From the NCBI RefSeq assembly GCF_000277645.1, contig NZ_AKGG01000005.1, forward strand, positions 372,001 to 436,000: a stretch of 64,000 nucleotides of DNA, written 5' to 3'. Below, piece after piece: positions 26,911 through 36,685 of this stretch. The notes beneath the pieces were generated by a model. That model was not told the origin of the DNA, ran no database searches, and saw only the letters and a list, made by a program, of their open reading frames with translations. The stretch's first letter is position 1. Every line of letters begins with the position of its first letter. Origin of the DNA: Weissella koreensis KCTC 3621 (GTDB lineage: Bacteria > Bacillota > Bacilli > Lactobacillales > Lactobacillaceae). The translations under genes were made by a program, and so were the position numbers.

Positions 26911-27972
26911 ATGACACCAGAATTTTTATTAATGTGTTTTGACATGAAGCAACCTCGACGCCAACGTGTCATTTTTGGCCTATTAACTAATCATTTGACG
27001 GTCTCAACATCTTTTAATGGTTTGGCGTATCAGTTATTTGCACTGATTAATTTTCAACCGCAATTAACCAAAGAACAATATGATCTTTTAATACAGAAAT
27101 TAATTAAACAAAATGCTTTACAAGAAGTTGAGCCTGGGATGTTTATCAAAACTGATCAAGGGCAAAAAATTTTAGAAGAAGCACAATTAGATCATTATTA
27201 TCCGCGATTTTTTTTGTATAGTGGGGAAACGAATTTGTTTGAGTTTCGAGAAATGTTCTTATTGGCTAATCAAGCGGTATCAGAATATTCTTTTCAAAAT
27301 AATAAATATTATCCCATATCAAATCGTTTAAAATTACGAGGGTTGGTTAAACAATGGTTTCAATTTCAAAAGCAAAACGACTTAACTTTTAACTGGGTCC
27401 AAGAATTACAAAGGTTTTTAAGGACATTAACGGATTGGGACGCGGATCGATTGGTTAATACTTGGACAGGGTATCAACAACCTGGATTACGTGCTGATCA
27501 ATTACAGTTTCCAATGTCTTGGAATGATCAAGATGTATATTTTTGGGAATTAGATCAGTATGCTAAATTAGTTAAATTTTTAGAACAGGCTGGTAATCAG
27601 TATTTATTAAAGCAACTTTGGAATTTATTGAAGCAAACTCAACAATTGTTAAGTTCATCGATGTTACAGACGTATCAGGCTTACGAAAATGGCATAGCAC
27701 TTGATAAAATTAGTCAAATACGCCGTTTGAAGTTGGGGACAGTTCGTGAACATTTACTTTCAGCTGCTATTTTTATGCCCTTTGAACAATTTGATTATCA
27801 ACAGTTATTGACGCCAGAATTGATTGCTTATTTTGAAGGAAAGTTAGTCGGTGCGCCAGAATCATGGTCGTTTCAACAGGTGCGAGTTACAGGTGCACCA
27901 GATGAGTTCTTTTATTTCAGACTATATCAAATTCAAAAAGTAAAAAAAGAATTATTATCTGAAGTAGAATGA
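26911..27972 (+). CDS. YpbB-like protein with helicase-associated helix-turn-helix
   Basis: 353 aa. The C-terminal part (about 265-325; YQAYENGIALDKISQIRRL) matches the helix-turn-helix found in YpbB and RQC-like domains; the rest is helical and Gln-rich. YpbB-type genes lie directly before recQ in Firmicutes, and here recQ begins 40 bases later, so it probably acts with that helicase. GAGAGG precedes the start by 9 bases. No catalytic motif is seen. Confidence 0.78.
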   Translation: MTPEFLLMCFDMKQPRRQRVIFGLLTNHLTVSTSFNGLAYQLFALINFQPQLTKEQYDLLIQKLIKQNALQEVEPGMFIKTDQGQKILEEAQLDHYYPRFFLYSGETNLFEFREMFLLANQAVSEYSFQNNKYYPISNRLKLRGLVKQWFQFQKQNDLTFNWVQELQRFLRTLTDWDADRLVNTWTGYQQPGLRADQLQFPMSWNDQDVYFWELDQYAKLVKFLEQAGNQYLLKQLWNLLKQTQQLLSSSMLQTYQAYENGIALDKISQIRRLKLGTVREHLLSAAIFMPFEQFDYQQLLTPELIAYFEGKLVGAPESWSFQQVRVTGAPDEFFYFRLYQIQKVKKELLSEVE

Positions 27973-28012
27973 ATCTGGTATGACTGTGTTTTGTTAGATG
28001 AGGGTGTTAAGC

Positions 28013-29449
28013 ATGATAAACTTACAAGTAGCATTGAATAAATATTTTGGTTATAGTCATTTTCGACCTGGTCAGGAAGAAATTCTGACGGCTTTGTTGG
28101 ATCAACGTAATACATTGGCGATATTACCTACTGGTGGTGGTAAAAGTCTTCTTTATCAAATGACGGGGCATTTACGTACTGGTTTAGTTGTAATCGTCTC
28201 ACCATTACTTTCTTTGATGCAAGACCAGGTTTCTAGCTTGAATTATATGGGCGAGAAACGGGTTGTGGCACTCAATTCTACTTTATCTCGTGCGGAGCGA
28301 CAACAAGCCTTACAACAATTAAATACATTTAAATTCTTATTTATATCACCAGAAATGTTGTCAGATGAACAAGTTCAATCGCGCTTAAAACAAATCGATT
28401 TAAACCTATTAGTAATTGATGAAGCTCATACTATGTTAAGTTGGGGGCCAGATTTTCGACCTGAATATTTGAGATTACCAGAAATATATCAAGGATTGAA
28501 TAGACCACAATTATTATTGCTGACAGCAACAGCAACACCAAAGATGGGGCAACAAATGCTGAACTTATTTGATATTAATAATTCAGACACATTTGTGTAT
28601 GAAACTTCGATAGACCGACCTAATATATTTTTGAATACCGAACAATTAGCAAATGAACAAGAAAAAGAAAGTCGTTTGATACAATTAGTACATGGATTAC
28701 AAGGGCCGGGTATTGTTTATGTTTCCTCTCGTAAATTAGCAAATTCTTTAGCTCGTAGTTTAACTGATGCAACGGGATTGACCGCGGTAGCTTATCATGC
28801 AGGCTTAGATTATTACACGCGTTATCGAATTCAACGACAGTTTATGTTAGATCAAATTGATGTCATAATTGCCACATCTGCTTTCGGGATGGGATTAAAT
28901 AAATCTGATGTCAGATATGTGATTCATTATCAATTAAGTAGTGATTTAACCAATTATCTACAAGAATTCGGTCGAGCAGGGCGTGACAGTAAGACGGCGG
29001 TTGCAATATTATTGTATGCACCAGGAGATGAATTATTACAATCATATTTGATTGATCTAACTCTACCTGAACCATCAACTGTTGATTTAGTGGCTAAAGA
29101 AAGAGATCAGGTATCAGGAATAAATGAAAACCAAGTTAACTTAATTAATTATTATTTGGAGCAAGGACAAACGCCGGATCAATTGAAGATTCAGTTTGAT
29201 CAACGACGGAAACAAAGATTGAGGGCTTTAAGCCAATTATTAACGTATGTTAAGTTGGAACAAGGACTGCGGAAATTTATTTTAACGACTTTCCAAGATG
29301 AAAATCCTTTTGATTCAAAATATGAAGCAGCGAATCAGCCTTTGGATTTGCAAAAATTTGCACGTAAAAATTCAATCGTAAAGGCAAAAAAGGATAATAA
29401 AATACCCTCTTGGTCAGATAAAATGCAGCAACTGTTTAATATAAAGTAA
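28013..29449 (+). CDS. recQ: RecQ-family DNA helicase (short form)
   Basis: 478 aa. Superfamily 2 helicase: motif 0 FGYSHFRPGQEEIL, Walker A LPTGGGKS, DEAH box VIDEAHTML, motif III LLTATATP, and motif VI QEFGRAGRDSKT. The zinc-binding RQC and HRDC domains of long RecQ are missing; the C-terminus is a short basic tail, as in B. subtilis RecS. The ATG at 28013 has GAGGGTG 8 bases upstream, better than the in-frame ATG at 27998. The YpbB-like partner may supply the missing winged-helix function. Confidence 0.92.
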   Translation: MINLQVALNKYFGYSHFRPGQEEILTALLDQRNTLAILPTGGGKSLLYQMTGHLRTGLVVIVSPLLSLMQDQVSSLNYMGEKRVVALNSTLSRAERQQALQQLNTFKFLFISPEMLSDEQVQSRLKQIDLNLLVIDEAHTMLSWGPDFRPEYLRLPEIYQGLNRPQLLLLTATATPKMGQQMLNLFDINNSDTFVYETSIDRPNIFLNTEQLANEQEKESRLIQLVHGLQGPGIVYVSSRKLANSLARSLTDATGLTAVAYHAGLDYYTRYRIQRQFMLDQIDVIIATSAFGMGLNKSDVRYVIHYQLSSDLTNYLQEFGRAGRDSKTAVAILLYAPGDELLQSYLIDLTLPEPSTVDLVAKERDQVSGINENQVNLINYYLEQGQTPDQLKIQFDQRRKQRLRALSQLLTYVKLEQGLRKFILTTFQDENPFDSKYEAANQPLDLQKFARKNSIVKAKKDNKIPSWSDKMQQLFNIK

Positions 29450-29532
29450 AGACCGACATAAAAGGCTTCCCTTTTTATTGAAATTTATGGTAATTTAGTA
29501 ACATTAAAACTGTTGTGGAGGTTTCCAGCGAA

Positions 29533-30147
29533 ATGGATGATCAAAATAAGCCTTGGGAAACGTCATTTGACAACCAAGAAGAAACTGTTAAAAAATACTC
29601 ACGTACTGCAAATCGCAAGAAGACTAAGCGAGTTAGTTTTGTTGTGGGATTATTAGTGACATTAATTTTAGTTCTTTCGTTTGTACCTGTTTATAGTTAT
29701 TTGAAAGAATTAAATAACCCAAATCAAGCTAGTCAAGGTACAGCAGTATCAGGATTGAGTAATAATCAAACAAAAACATCGACTTCCAAGGTGGATGGTC
29801 AAACAAAGTCAGAAAAAGATAAATTGAAGAAACAAAAGGCTTCAGAAGCTAAGGCTGCTTCAGAAAAGAAAGCTGCCAAAGCCAAATCTGATTCTGAAGA
29901 AAAAGCTGCAAAAGATTCAGAAGAACAGGCTGCTAAGGCCAAATCTTCTTCAGAAGAGGAAGCAGCTAAAGAGTCATCTGATAAGGCTGAGAGTACCGTT
30001 AAAATGGAACTACCTTCGAACCGTCCAACTTTGTATGGATTTGCTGCCGCGAATAATATTTCTGTGGATCAATTATATGCATTAAATCCAGGATTAACTG
30101 CTGATAATTATACGCAATGGATCGGTAAAGACGTTAAGGTTAAATAA
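29533..30147 (+). CDS. LysM-domain membrane protein
   Basis: 204 aa. A cytoplasmic N-terminus of about 40 residues, one membrane helix (about 39-58), a long Lys/Ala/Glu/Ser-rich linker (about 80-155) likely to be coiled or extended through the wall, and a C-terminal LysM-like module (TLYGFAAANNISVDQLYALNPGL). It should bind peptidoglycan. An in-frame GTG at 29515 overlaps the TGGAGGT binding site, so the ATG at 29533 is the start. Position after recQ corresponds to ypbE of B. subtilis. Confidence 0.8.
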   Translation: MDDQNKPWETSFDNQEETVKKYSRTANRKKTKRVSFVVGLLVTLILVLSFVPVYSYLKELNNPNQASQGTAVSGLSNNQTKTSTSKVDGQTKSEKDKLKKQKASEAKAASEKKAAKAKSDSEEKAAKDSEEQAAKAKSSSEEEAAKESSDKAESTVKMELPSNRPTLYGFAAANNISVDQLYALNPGLTADNYTQWIGKDVKVK

Positions 30148-30204
30148 AGCATAATATATTGATGAAATTTTATTTTTATAATTAGTAGGATGGCTTATTA
30201 ATTT

Positions 30205-30233
30205 GCTGGAACTAACGGGGTTCCAGCTTTTTT
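30205..30233 (+). terminator. Terminator after the LysM gene
   Basis: GCTGGAAC (30205-30212) and GTTCCAGC (30220-30227) pair perfectly around 7 bases, followed by six T. Confidence 0.9.
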
Positions 30234-30357
30234 ATTTTCTGAAAAATGAAATAAGGTAATTCAGACATAATTGCCTGGTTTATGATAATATGGAAAATTG
30301 AAATGGAATTATTTTTTAAATAATAATTCCAAATGATTAAAGATGATTAGGTGAGAT

Positions 30358-31053
30358 ATGATGAATGAAATACAAATTGCAATTGATGGGCCAGCGTCAG
30401 CAGGTAAATCAACTATTGCGAAGATTTTAGCAAACGATTTAAAATACGTCTACGTTGATACTGGGGCTATGTATCGAGCAATTACTGTGGCTGTTTTAAG
30501 ATCAGGAATTGCCCCAGAAGATGAGTCATCAGTTTCAGCGTTGGTTCCAAGCTTGGAAATTAGTTTTGCTCCAGGTGAACCGGTCCAAAAAGTATTCTTG
30601 AATCAAAAAGAAATTACACAAGAAATTCGTAGCATTGAGGTTACCGCAAATGTTTCTGAGATTTCATCATATGCTGCTGTACGTGATTTGATGACACAAT
30701 TACAACGGAAGATTGCCAATAATGGTGGAGTGGTGATGGATGGACGTGATATAGGAACTACTGTTTTACCAAAAGCTGAAGTTAAAATATTTTTGATAGC
30801 TTCGGTACATGAACGGGCATTACGCCGTTATAAGGAAAATCAAGCTAAAGGGATGACCGAAAGTTTAGCTGAAATTGAAGCTGCTGTTCAAAAACGCGAT
30901 TATTTAGATTCTACCCGATTAATTAGCCCATTAAAAAAGGCTTCTGATGCCATTGAAGTTGATACGACAGGCTTATCTATTTCAGAAGTAGTTAAGATTA
31001 TTAAACAAATAATTAATGAAAAGCATGCTAATAATGAGCTGAACTTAGTCTAA
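30358..31053 (+). CDS. cmk: Cytidylate kinase
   Basis: 231 aa. Phosphorylates CMP and dCMP. P-loop [16 protein letters not shown] at residues 8-23, CMP-binding DTGAMYRA, and lid region [18 protein letters not shown] followed by RRYKEN. Length is normal. AGGTGAG precedes tandem ATG codons; the second codon is also ATG. rpsA follows 184 bases on, the standard cmk-rpsA-der order. Confidence 0.95.
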   Translation: MMNEIQIAIDGPASAGKSTIAKILANDLKYVYVDTGAMYRAITVAVLRSGIAPEDESSVSALVPSLEISFAPGEPVQKVFLNQKEITQEIRSIEVTANVSEISSYAAVRDLMTQLQRKIANNGGVVMDGRDIGTTVLPKAEVKIFLIASVHERALRRYKENQAKGMTESLAEIEAAVQKRDYLDSTRLISPLKKASDAIEVDTTGLSISEVVKIIKQIINEKHANNELNLV

Positions 31054-31150
31054 TTAAAATCAATGATCGCAAAAAAGAATAAAATAGTGTAAAATAAAGA
31101 GGTTAAATGTTTAATAACTTTTGACAGCTTTAAATTAAAAAAATTAAAAA

Positions 31151-31220
31151 GTCACACGAAAACACTGGAAATTGATGGCTGTTTATTTTATAATGGACTT
31201 TATTATCACATTCGTGTGAC
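31151..31220. promoter_or_regulatory. rpsA control region: 10-bp inverted repeat flanking a promoter
   Basis: GTCACACGAA (31151-31160) and TTCGTGTGAC (31211-31220) are perfect inverted copies 50 bases apart. Between them lies a consensus -10 TATAAT (31189-31194) with TGGAAA 17 bases upstream (31166-31171). The right copy abuts the AGGAGG of rpsA. From an upstream promoter (TTGACA at 31121) the repeat would form a long hairpin next to the ribosome binding site; as DNA it could be a two-site operator. Confidence 0.6.
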
Positions 31221-31237
31221 CAGGAGGAATTATTGTA

Positions 31238-32536
31238 ATGAATGAAGAAAACAACGAGCTATTGGCTGCACTTGACGCACAACCTGATGTGAAGGTTGGC
31301 GATGTTGTCACTGGTGAAGTTTTAACGATTGATGATGCTCATCAAGTTGTAGTTGGAATTGATGGTGCTGGAGTTGAAGGTGTAATCCCTGCCCGCGAGT
31401 TGACTAGTGATCGTGATGCTGATGTTAACGACCTTGTTAAGGTTGGAGACAAGATTGAAGCTGTAGTTAAGATGCCTATTACTTCAGAAAAAGAAGGATA
31501 CTCATGGATCCTTTCAAAGCGTCAATTAGAAGCTCGTCGTGCTTGGGAAGAAATCGCAAGCAAGTACAACGAAGATGACATTGTTGAAGCTCCTGTTACG
31601 CAAGTCGTTAAGGGTGGATTAGTTGTTGATGTTGCAGGCGTACGTGGATTTATTCCTGCCTCAATGATCGAGAACCGCTTTGTTCAAGACTTGAACCAAT
31701 ACAAGGGACAAACTGTTAAGGCACAAATCATTGAGATTAATGTTGCTGAATCACGTTTGATCTTGTCACGTAAGGCTGTTTTGTCAGCTGAGCGTTCAGA
31801 AGCTTTGAAGCGTGTCTTTGAAGAACTTACTGTTGGTGATATTGTTGAAGGTAAGGTTGCTCGTATGACTAACTTTGGTGCTTTCATTGACCTTGGTGGT
31901 GTTGACGGATTGGTTCACGTTTCTGAAATTTCATACGAACGTGTTTCACAACCATCAGATGTTTTGTCAGTTGGTGAAGACGTTAAGGTTAAGGTTTTGG
32001 GATTGGATCCTGAAAAGGAACGTATCTCATTGTCAATCAAGGCTACTCAACCTGGACCTTGGGACTCAGCTGCTCAAAATGCTCCTGAAGGAACTGTTCT
32101 TGAAGGAACTGTTCGACGTGTCGTTGACTTTGGTGCCTTTGTGGAAGTATTCCCTGGTGTTGAAGGATTAGTTCACGTTTCACAAATTTCACACCAACAC
32201 GTTGAAAACCCTTCAGATGTTTTGAAGGCTGGAGATAAGGTTCAAGTTAAGGTTCTTGATGTTAACCCTGAACGCCAACGTTTGTCATTGTCAATCAAGG
32301 CTTTGACTGAAGCCCCTGCCCGTGAAGGTGGAGACAATAACGATGGTGAACAACGTCGTAGCAACAATAACAACAACTCAAATAGCTCAAATAACAACAG
32401 CCGTCGTAGTAACAATAACGGTGGTGGTCGTCGTAACAACAGCCGTCGTGAATCAGCTCCTATGAACTATTCAACGACTGAAGAAGAAGGAAATGCAACT
32501 TTGGGTGACTTGTTCAACTTGAAGGACTTCGACTAA
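31238..32536 (+). CDS. rpsA: Ribosomal protein S1 homologue with four S1 domains
   Basis: 432 aa. Four S1 OB-fold repeats (about 18-90, 108-175, 193-262, 278-348; GAFIDLGGVDGLVHVSEIS and GAFVEVFPGVEGLVHVSQIS are typical). It binds mRNA and helps initiation. After the last S1 domain comes a low-complexity tail of about 60 residues, very rich in Asn, Arg, Gly and Ser, then an acidic end (GDLFNLKDFD). Codon use is strongly biased, as expected for a highly expressed gene. CAGGAGGAA precedes the ATG. Confidence 0.93.
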   Translation: MNEENNELLAALDAQPDVKVGDVVTGEVLTIDDAHQVVVGIDGAGVEGVIPARELTSDRDADVNDLVKVGDKIEAVVKMPITSEKEGYSWILSKRQLEARRAWEEIASKYNEDDIVEAPVTQVVKGGLVVDVAGVRGFIPASMIENRFVQDLNQYKGQTVKAQIIEINVAESRLILSRKAVLSAERSEALKRVFEELTVGDIVEGKVARMTNFGAFIDLGGVDGLVHVSEISYERVSQPSDVLSVGEDVKVKVLGLDPEKERISLSIKATQPGPWDSAAQNAPEGTVLEGTVRRVVDFGAFVEVFPGVEGLVHVSQISHQHVENPSDVLKAGDKVQVKVLDVNPERQRLSLSIKALTEAPAREGGDNNDGEQRRSNNNNNSNSSNNNSRRSNNNGGGRRNNSRRESAPMNYSTTEEEGNATLGDLFNLKDFD

Positions 32537-32565
32537 AATTAATTATATTTTAAAATGTTAGATAG

Positions 32566-32596
32566 AAAGGCTGGGACTTTTGTTCCAGCCTTTTTT
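32566..32596 (+). terminator. Terminator after rpsA
   Basis: AAAGGCTGGGA (32566-32576) pairs with the TTCCAGCC-containing arm (32583-32590), followed by a T run. Confidence 0.85.
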
Positions 32597-32718
32597 CATT
32601 CGACAATTAGTAACTGAATTATATACTTACTATAATATGTCTACAGTTTATCTAAGTTTTAATGGTATAATTGATGTTATTATATGAAAAAGCAAATTAG
32701 TAGAAAAGAGGTGGCGAA

Positions 32719-34029
32719 ATGGCCTACCCAGTTGTAGCAATTGTAGGACGCCCTAACGTTGGTAAATCAACGATTTTTAATCGAATTGCGGGTGATAGAA
32801 TCTCGATTGTTGAAGATACACCCGGTGTGACTCGTGATCGGATATATACACGCGCTGAATGGTTGACTCATGAGTTCCGGTTAATTGATACTGGTGGAAT
32901 TGAAATGAGTGACGAACCATTCATGAGTGAAATTAAGCAACAAGCCGAAATAGCAATGGATGAAGCTGATGTAATCGTCTTTATGGTTTCTGGTCGTGAA
33001 GGCCTAGCTGAAGCAGATGAGCAAGTTGCTAAAATGCTTTATAAGACTAATAAACCAGTTGTTTTGGCGGTTAATAAAGTTGATAATTTTGAAATGCGTA
33101 GTGAAATTTTTGATTTTTATGCGCTTGGATTTGGTGAACCATTCCCAATCTCTGGTTCGCATGGAACTGGATTAGGTGATTTACTTGATGAAATCATAAG
33201 TAAATTCCCAACTGATGCAGGAGTTCCAGATGATGATACTATTCGATTCTCGTTTATTGGGCGACCAAATGTTGGAAAGTCTTCATTAGTGAACGCTTTG
33301 CTAGGAGAAGAACGAGTAATTGTTTCAGATATAGCGGGAACGACTCGTGATGCAATTGATACTAAATTCGTCACTGATAGCGGTGACCAATTTACAATGG
33401 TTGACACGGCTGGAATTCGTAAGCGCGGTAAAGTCTATGAGAACACTGAAAAGTATTCTGTTATGCGGGCGATGCGAGCAATTGATGATTCAAATGTCGT
33501 ATTAATGGTTTTGAATGCTGAAGAAGGAATTCGGGATCAAGATAAGCACGTTGCTGGATATGCACACGAGGCTGGTAGAGCAGTAATTATCGTTGTTAAC
33601 AAGTGGGATACACTTGAAAAAGATAATCACACAATGCATGAATTTGAAGAGTTGATTCGTGCAGAGTTCCAGTATTTGGCATATGCACCAATTGTCTTCG
33701 TATCAGCTAAGACTAAACAACGTTTGGACAAGTTACCTGAGATGATTAAGAAAGTTAATGAAAATCATCAACGTCGTATTCAATCTGCAACCTTAAATGA
33801 GGTGGTGATGGATGCGTTGGCCTTGAATCCGGCACCAAATCGCAATGGTAAACGATTGCGTGTTTATTACGCTACGCAAGTTTCAATTCAACCACCAACG
33901 TTTGTAGTCTTTGTGAATGATCCAGAATTGATGCACTTTTCATATGAACGATTTTTGGAAAATAAGATCAGAAAATCCTTTGATTTTGAAGGAACTCCAA
34001 TTCATATTATCAAGCGAGCAAGAACATAA
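32719..34029 (+). CDS. der: Ribosome assembly GTPase Der (EngA)
   Basis: 436 aa. Two tandem GTPase domains with G1 GRPNVGKST (residue 10) and GRPNVGKSS (about 182), G3 DTGG and DTAG, G4 NKVD and NKWD, and a C-terminal KH-like domain (about 350-436; [19 protein letters not shown]). Needed for 50S maturation. AGAGGTGG precedes the ATG. Confidence 0.96.
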   Translation: MAYPVVAIVGRPNVGKSTIFNRIAGDRISIVEDTPGVTRDRIYTRAEWLTHEFRLIDTGGIEMSDEPFMSEIKQQAEIAMDEADVIVFMVSGREGLAEADEQVAKMLYKTNKPVVLAVNKVDNFEMRSEIFDFYALGFGEPFPISGSHGTGLGDLLDEIISKFPTDAGVPDDDTIRFSFIGRPNVGKSSLVNALLGEERVIVSDIAGTTRDAIDTKFVTDSGDQFTMVDTAGIRKRGKVYENTEKYSVMRAMRAIDDSNVVLMVLNAEEGIRDQDKHVAGYAHEAGRAVIIVVNKWDTLEKDNHTMHEFEELIRAEFQYLAYAPIVFVSAKTKQRLDKLPEMIKKVNENHQRRIQSATLNEVVMDALALNPAPNRNGKRLRVYYATQVSIQPPTFVVFVNDPELMHFSYERFLENKIRKSFDFEGTPIHIIKRART

Positions 34030-34118
34030 AATTGCTTGAATAATGTATTTTTTAAAATTATAAGTGGATTAAATATTAAAAAAGTGTTATAAAAGGCGCT
34101 GTTACGGCATTTGTTTCA

Positions 34119-34132
34119 TGAAAACGCTTGTT
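34119..34132. promoter_or_regulatory. Candidate cre site upstream of hup
   Basis: TGAAAACGCTTGTT matches the TGWAARCGYTWNCW consensus except at one position. It lies 98 bases before the hup start. Confidence 0.4.
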
Positions 34133-34229
34133 ATTGCGCTCAAATTATGATAAATTTAATATCGACATAAAGTTAGCTTAACTTTATGATTCAAAAAATT
34201 ATGATCGAACATATCAGGAGGATAGTCGC

Positions 34230-34502
34230 ATGGCTAACAAGCAAGACTTGATCAACAAGGTAGCGGAAGCTGGTTTCTCAAAGAAGGATGCAACAACTGC
34301 TGTTGATGCTACTTTTGCCGCAATTCAAGAAGAATTGAGCACTGGTGAAAAGGTTCAATTAATTGGATTTGGAACTTTTGAAGTACGTACACGTGCAGCC
34401 CGTAAGGGTCGCAACCCACGTACAAATGCTGAAATTGATATTCCAGCATCAAAGATTCCAGCATTCAAGCCTGGAAAGGGATTGAAGGACGCGGTTAAGT
34501 AA
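34230..34502 (+). CDS. hup: DNA-binding protein HU
   Basis: 90 aa, the exact HU length. [41 protein letters not shown] (the DNA-wrapping beta arm) and [12 protein letters not shown] are canonical. Structures the nucleoid. CAGGAGGA precedes the start; codon bias is strong. Single-gene unit with a strong terminator. Confidence 0.97.
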   Translation: MANKQDLINKVAEAGFSKKDATTAVDATFAAIQEELSTGEKVQLIGFGTFEVRTRAARKGRNPRTNAEIDIPASKIPAFKPGKGLKDAVK

Positions 34503-34526
34503 ATTAATCCACCTACAAATCTTTAA

Positions 34527-34558
34527 GAGAGCGAATTTCGATTCGCTCTTTTTTTTGC
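34527..34558 (+). terminator. Terminator after hup
   Basis: GAGCGAAT and ATTCGCTC (34529-34548) form a stem with a TTCG tetraloop and eight or more T after it. Confidence 0.92.
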
Positions 34559-34691
34559 CATTTTTAAGAAAGTATTTATAAAATTTTTAAGCATTAAATT
34601 AGTTAATTTTATATCTGATAAACCAATTTTAAAAAATATAGGATAAATGGTTAAACGATTTAACTATAGACATATGTACCAATTTGCAATT

Positions 34692-34744
34692 AATTTACAA
34701 AAAATATTAAATTTACAAAAAATAATGTAATTAATTTACAAAAA
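34692..34744 (+). repeat. Three direct repeats of AATTTACAAAAA
   Basis: Copies begin at 34692, 34710 and 34733, with a weaker AATTTGCAA at 34681. They lie immediately upstream of the sugar-transporter promoter and may be operator sites; low sequence complexity calls for caution. Confidence 0.45.
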
Positions 34745-34776
34745 GGTAACGCTTTCATTGTTTTATGTGATACAAT
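34744..34776 (+). promoter_or_regulatory. Extended -10 promoter with overlapping cre-like site for the sugar transporter
   Basis: TGATACAAT (34768-34776) is an extended -10. AGGTAACGCTTTCA (34744-34757) has a perfect right cre half (CGCTTTCA) and a degenerate left half, and covers the -35 region, a placement that would repress under preferred sugars. Confidence 0.5.
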
Positions 34777-34814
34777 TCTTAACATAATATATATTTGGAA
34801 ATGGGGAAATAAAA

Positions 34815-35780
34815 ATGCAAGCATCATTATTAATTGCATTAATTCCAGCTTTAGCTTGGGGTGCAACTGGAATTGTGACAACCAAAATGGGAGGATCTGC
34901 AGGGCAACAAAGTTTGGGTATGACTTTTGGAGCATTGATCTTTGGAATATTAACTTTAGTATTGTATGTTATTCCATCCGCTGGATTTGATTTTGCAATG
35001 AATCCACGGTTATGGGTTGTTGGATTTGTTTCAGGTCTTTTTTGGGCGGTTGGAACGGCCGGACAATTTATCGGGTTCAAAAAAATGGGAGTTTCAGTTG
35101 GAAATCCTATTTCAACGGGAGGCCAAATTGTTGCTAATGCTTTGATGGCAGCAGCGGTCTTGGGTGAATGGTCAACTGGAAAAATGTGGTTGTTTGGTTC
35201 ATTGGCTATTTTGAGTGTGGTAGTAGGAGCTATTTTGACGTCGTTACCAGATTCAAAAACTCCTAAGGTAGAAAACCCAGATTATAATTTTAAATCTGGT
35301 TTATTAGCAATGCTTGTATCTACATTAGGCTTCATGATGTATTTCGTTTTGCCTAACTTACTATTTAAATTAGGATATATTTCGGATGCAGTTCATGGTG
35401 CGCCCAATGGAAATGGCTTGTATTATATGACGGCAGTTGTCGGACCACAATCGATTGGACAAGTTCTAGGTGCATTCATTATTGTTATTTTCTTCTTAAA
35501 AGAACGTTCAATTATGTTTGAGTTACCAACTTGGCGTAATATTATAACTGGTTTAGTTTGGGCAGTTGGAAATGTCTTTATGTTCGTTTCAGCTGCAAAT
35601 CCTGCCGTTGGTCAAGCAGTTGCTACAACGTTGTCACAAATGGGAGTTGTTGTTGGAGTATTTGGCGGAATATTCATTTTGGGCGAAAAGAAATCTAAAC
35701 GTCAATTAATCTATGCCATTGTTGGATCGCTTTTGGTAGTGTTTGGTGGAATTATGATTTCTAATCTCGGATCATTTTAA
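34815..35780 (+). CDS. GRP-family sugar uptake protein (GlcU/RbsU type)
   Basis: 321 aa with about ten membrane helices arranged as two related halves, typical of the drug/metabolite transporter superfamily. WGATGIVTTKMGG, the pattern around NPISTGGQIVANALM, and the C-terminal GGIFILGEKKSKRQL agree with the glucose/ribose porter (GRP) family. Substrate could be glucose or ribose. The upstream cre-like site supports a sugar role. Single-gene unit, 74 bases before a HAD phosphatase gene. Confidence 0.85.
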   Translation: MQASLLIALIPALAWGATGIVTTKMGGSAGQQSLGMTFGALIFGILTLVLYVIPSAGFDFAMNPRLWVVGFVSGLFWAVGTAGQFIGFKKMGVSVGNPISTGGQIVANALMAAAVLGEWSTGKMWLFGSLAILSVVVGAILTSLPDSKTPKVENPDYNFKSGLLAMLVSTLGFMMYFVLPNLLFKLGYISDAVHGAPNGNGLYYMTAVVGPQSIGQVLGAFIIVIFFLKERSIMFELPTWRNIITGLVWAVGNVFMFVSAANPAVGQAVATTLSQMGVVVGVFGGIFILGEKKSKRQLIYAIVGSLLVVFGGIMISNLGSF

Positions 35781-35854
35781 ATGAAATAATATAATATTAA
35801 CTGGATTAAACTACTTAATAATTTTGTGGTGATGGTAAAGTAAAGGATGACAGT

Positions 35855-36670
35855 ATGAATAATATAAAAATTATATCAATTGATATTGATGGTACTTTGT
35901 TAAATGATCAGCATGAGGTTACATCCTCTGTTAAGGCAGCTATTCGCGATGCATTAGATCAAGGCATCAAAATTGTCATTACGACTGGTCGCCCGTTATC
36001 AGGTGTTAAGCCTCTGTTGAATGAATTGGGAATTGATGGTGGTGATCAATATGTCATTACGCATAATGGTGGATTAATGCAGACTGCTGATGGTCAAAAG
36101 ATTCTTTTTTCCTCAGCTTTAACTTTGGATGAATGGACTGAAATTAATCAATTTATGCATGACCAGCGTATTTATCTTCAAGCAGAGGATCAAGATCAAG
36201 CTTATACGACAACTACTTTGATTGATCCGTGGGCTAGTTATGAAAATTACCTAGTTAACTTACCACTACATGTTTTGGAAAAAGATATTGATTTAGAAGA
36301 TACTAACTTAATTAAGGCAATTGCCAATGCTGATTCTGAAAAGTTAGATCGAATTCAGAGGATTATTCCAACATCGATTGAAGAACAAGTTACGGTAATT
36401 CGTTCGACTGCAAATAATTTAGAATTTGTTAACAAAGAAACTTCTAAAGGGAATGCTTTACTTGCGTTAGCTGATTATCTTAATGTTGCTGTGGAAGAAA
36501 CCATGGCGATCGGAGACCAGGCTAATGATGTAACGATGATTAAAGCTGCTGGCTTGGGAGTTGCAATGGGTAATTCAATTCCTGAGATTAAGGATTTGGC
36601 TAATGTCATGACGGATGATAATAATCATTCCGGAGTAGCGAAGGCGATTCAAAAGTATGCTTTGAATTAG
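35855..36670 (+). CDS. Cof-type HAD-superfamily phosphatase
   Basis: 271 aa. Motif I DIDGTLLND (nucleophile Asp), motif II TTGRP, Lys in the NLEFVNKETSKGNAL segment, and motif IV GDQANDVTMIKAAG. The C2B cap lies between about residues 85 and 190. Family members dephosphorylate sugar phosphates or cofactors; the substrate is not predictable. Weak binding site (AAAGGA). Confidence 0.9.
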   Translation: MNNIKIISIDIDGTLLNDQHEVTSSVKAAIRDALDQGIKIVITTGRPLSGVKPLLNELGIDGGDQYVITHNGGLMQTADGQKILFSSALTLDEWTEINQFMHDQRIYLQAEDQDQAYTTTTLIDPWASYENYLVNLPLHVLEKDIDLEDTNLIKAIANADSEKLDRIQRIIPTSIEEQVTVIRSTANNLEFVNKETSKGNALLALADYLNVAVEETMAIGDQANDVTMIKAAGLGVAMGNSIPEIKDLANVMTDDNNHSGVAKAIQKYALN

Positions 36671-36685
36671 AAAATTAAAATTATG

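Noticed and set aside
29515..29532. GTG at 29515 as the start of the LysM gene
   Set aside because: This GTG overlaps the Shine-Dalgarno sequence that serves the ATG at 29533.
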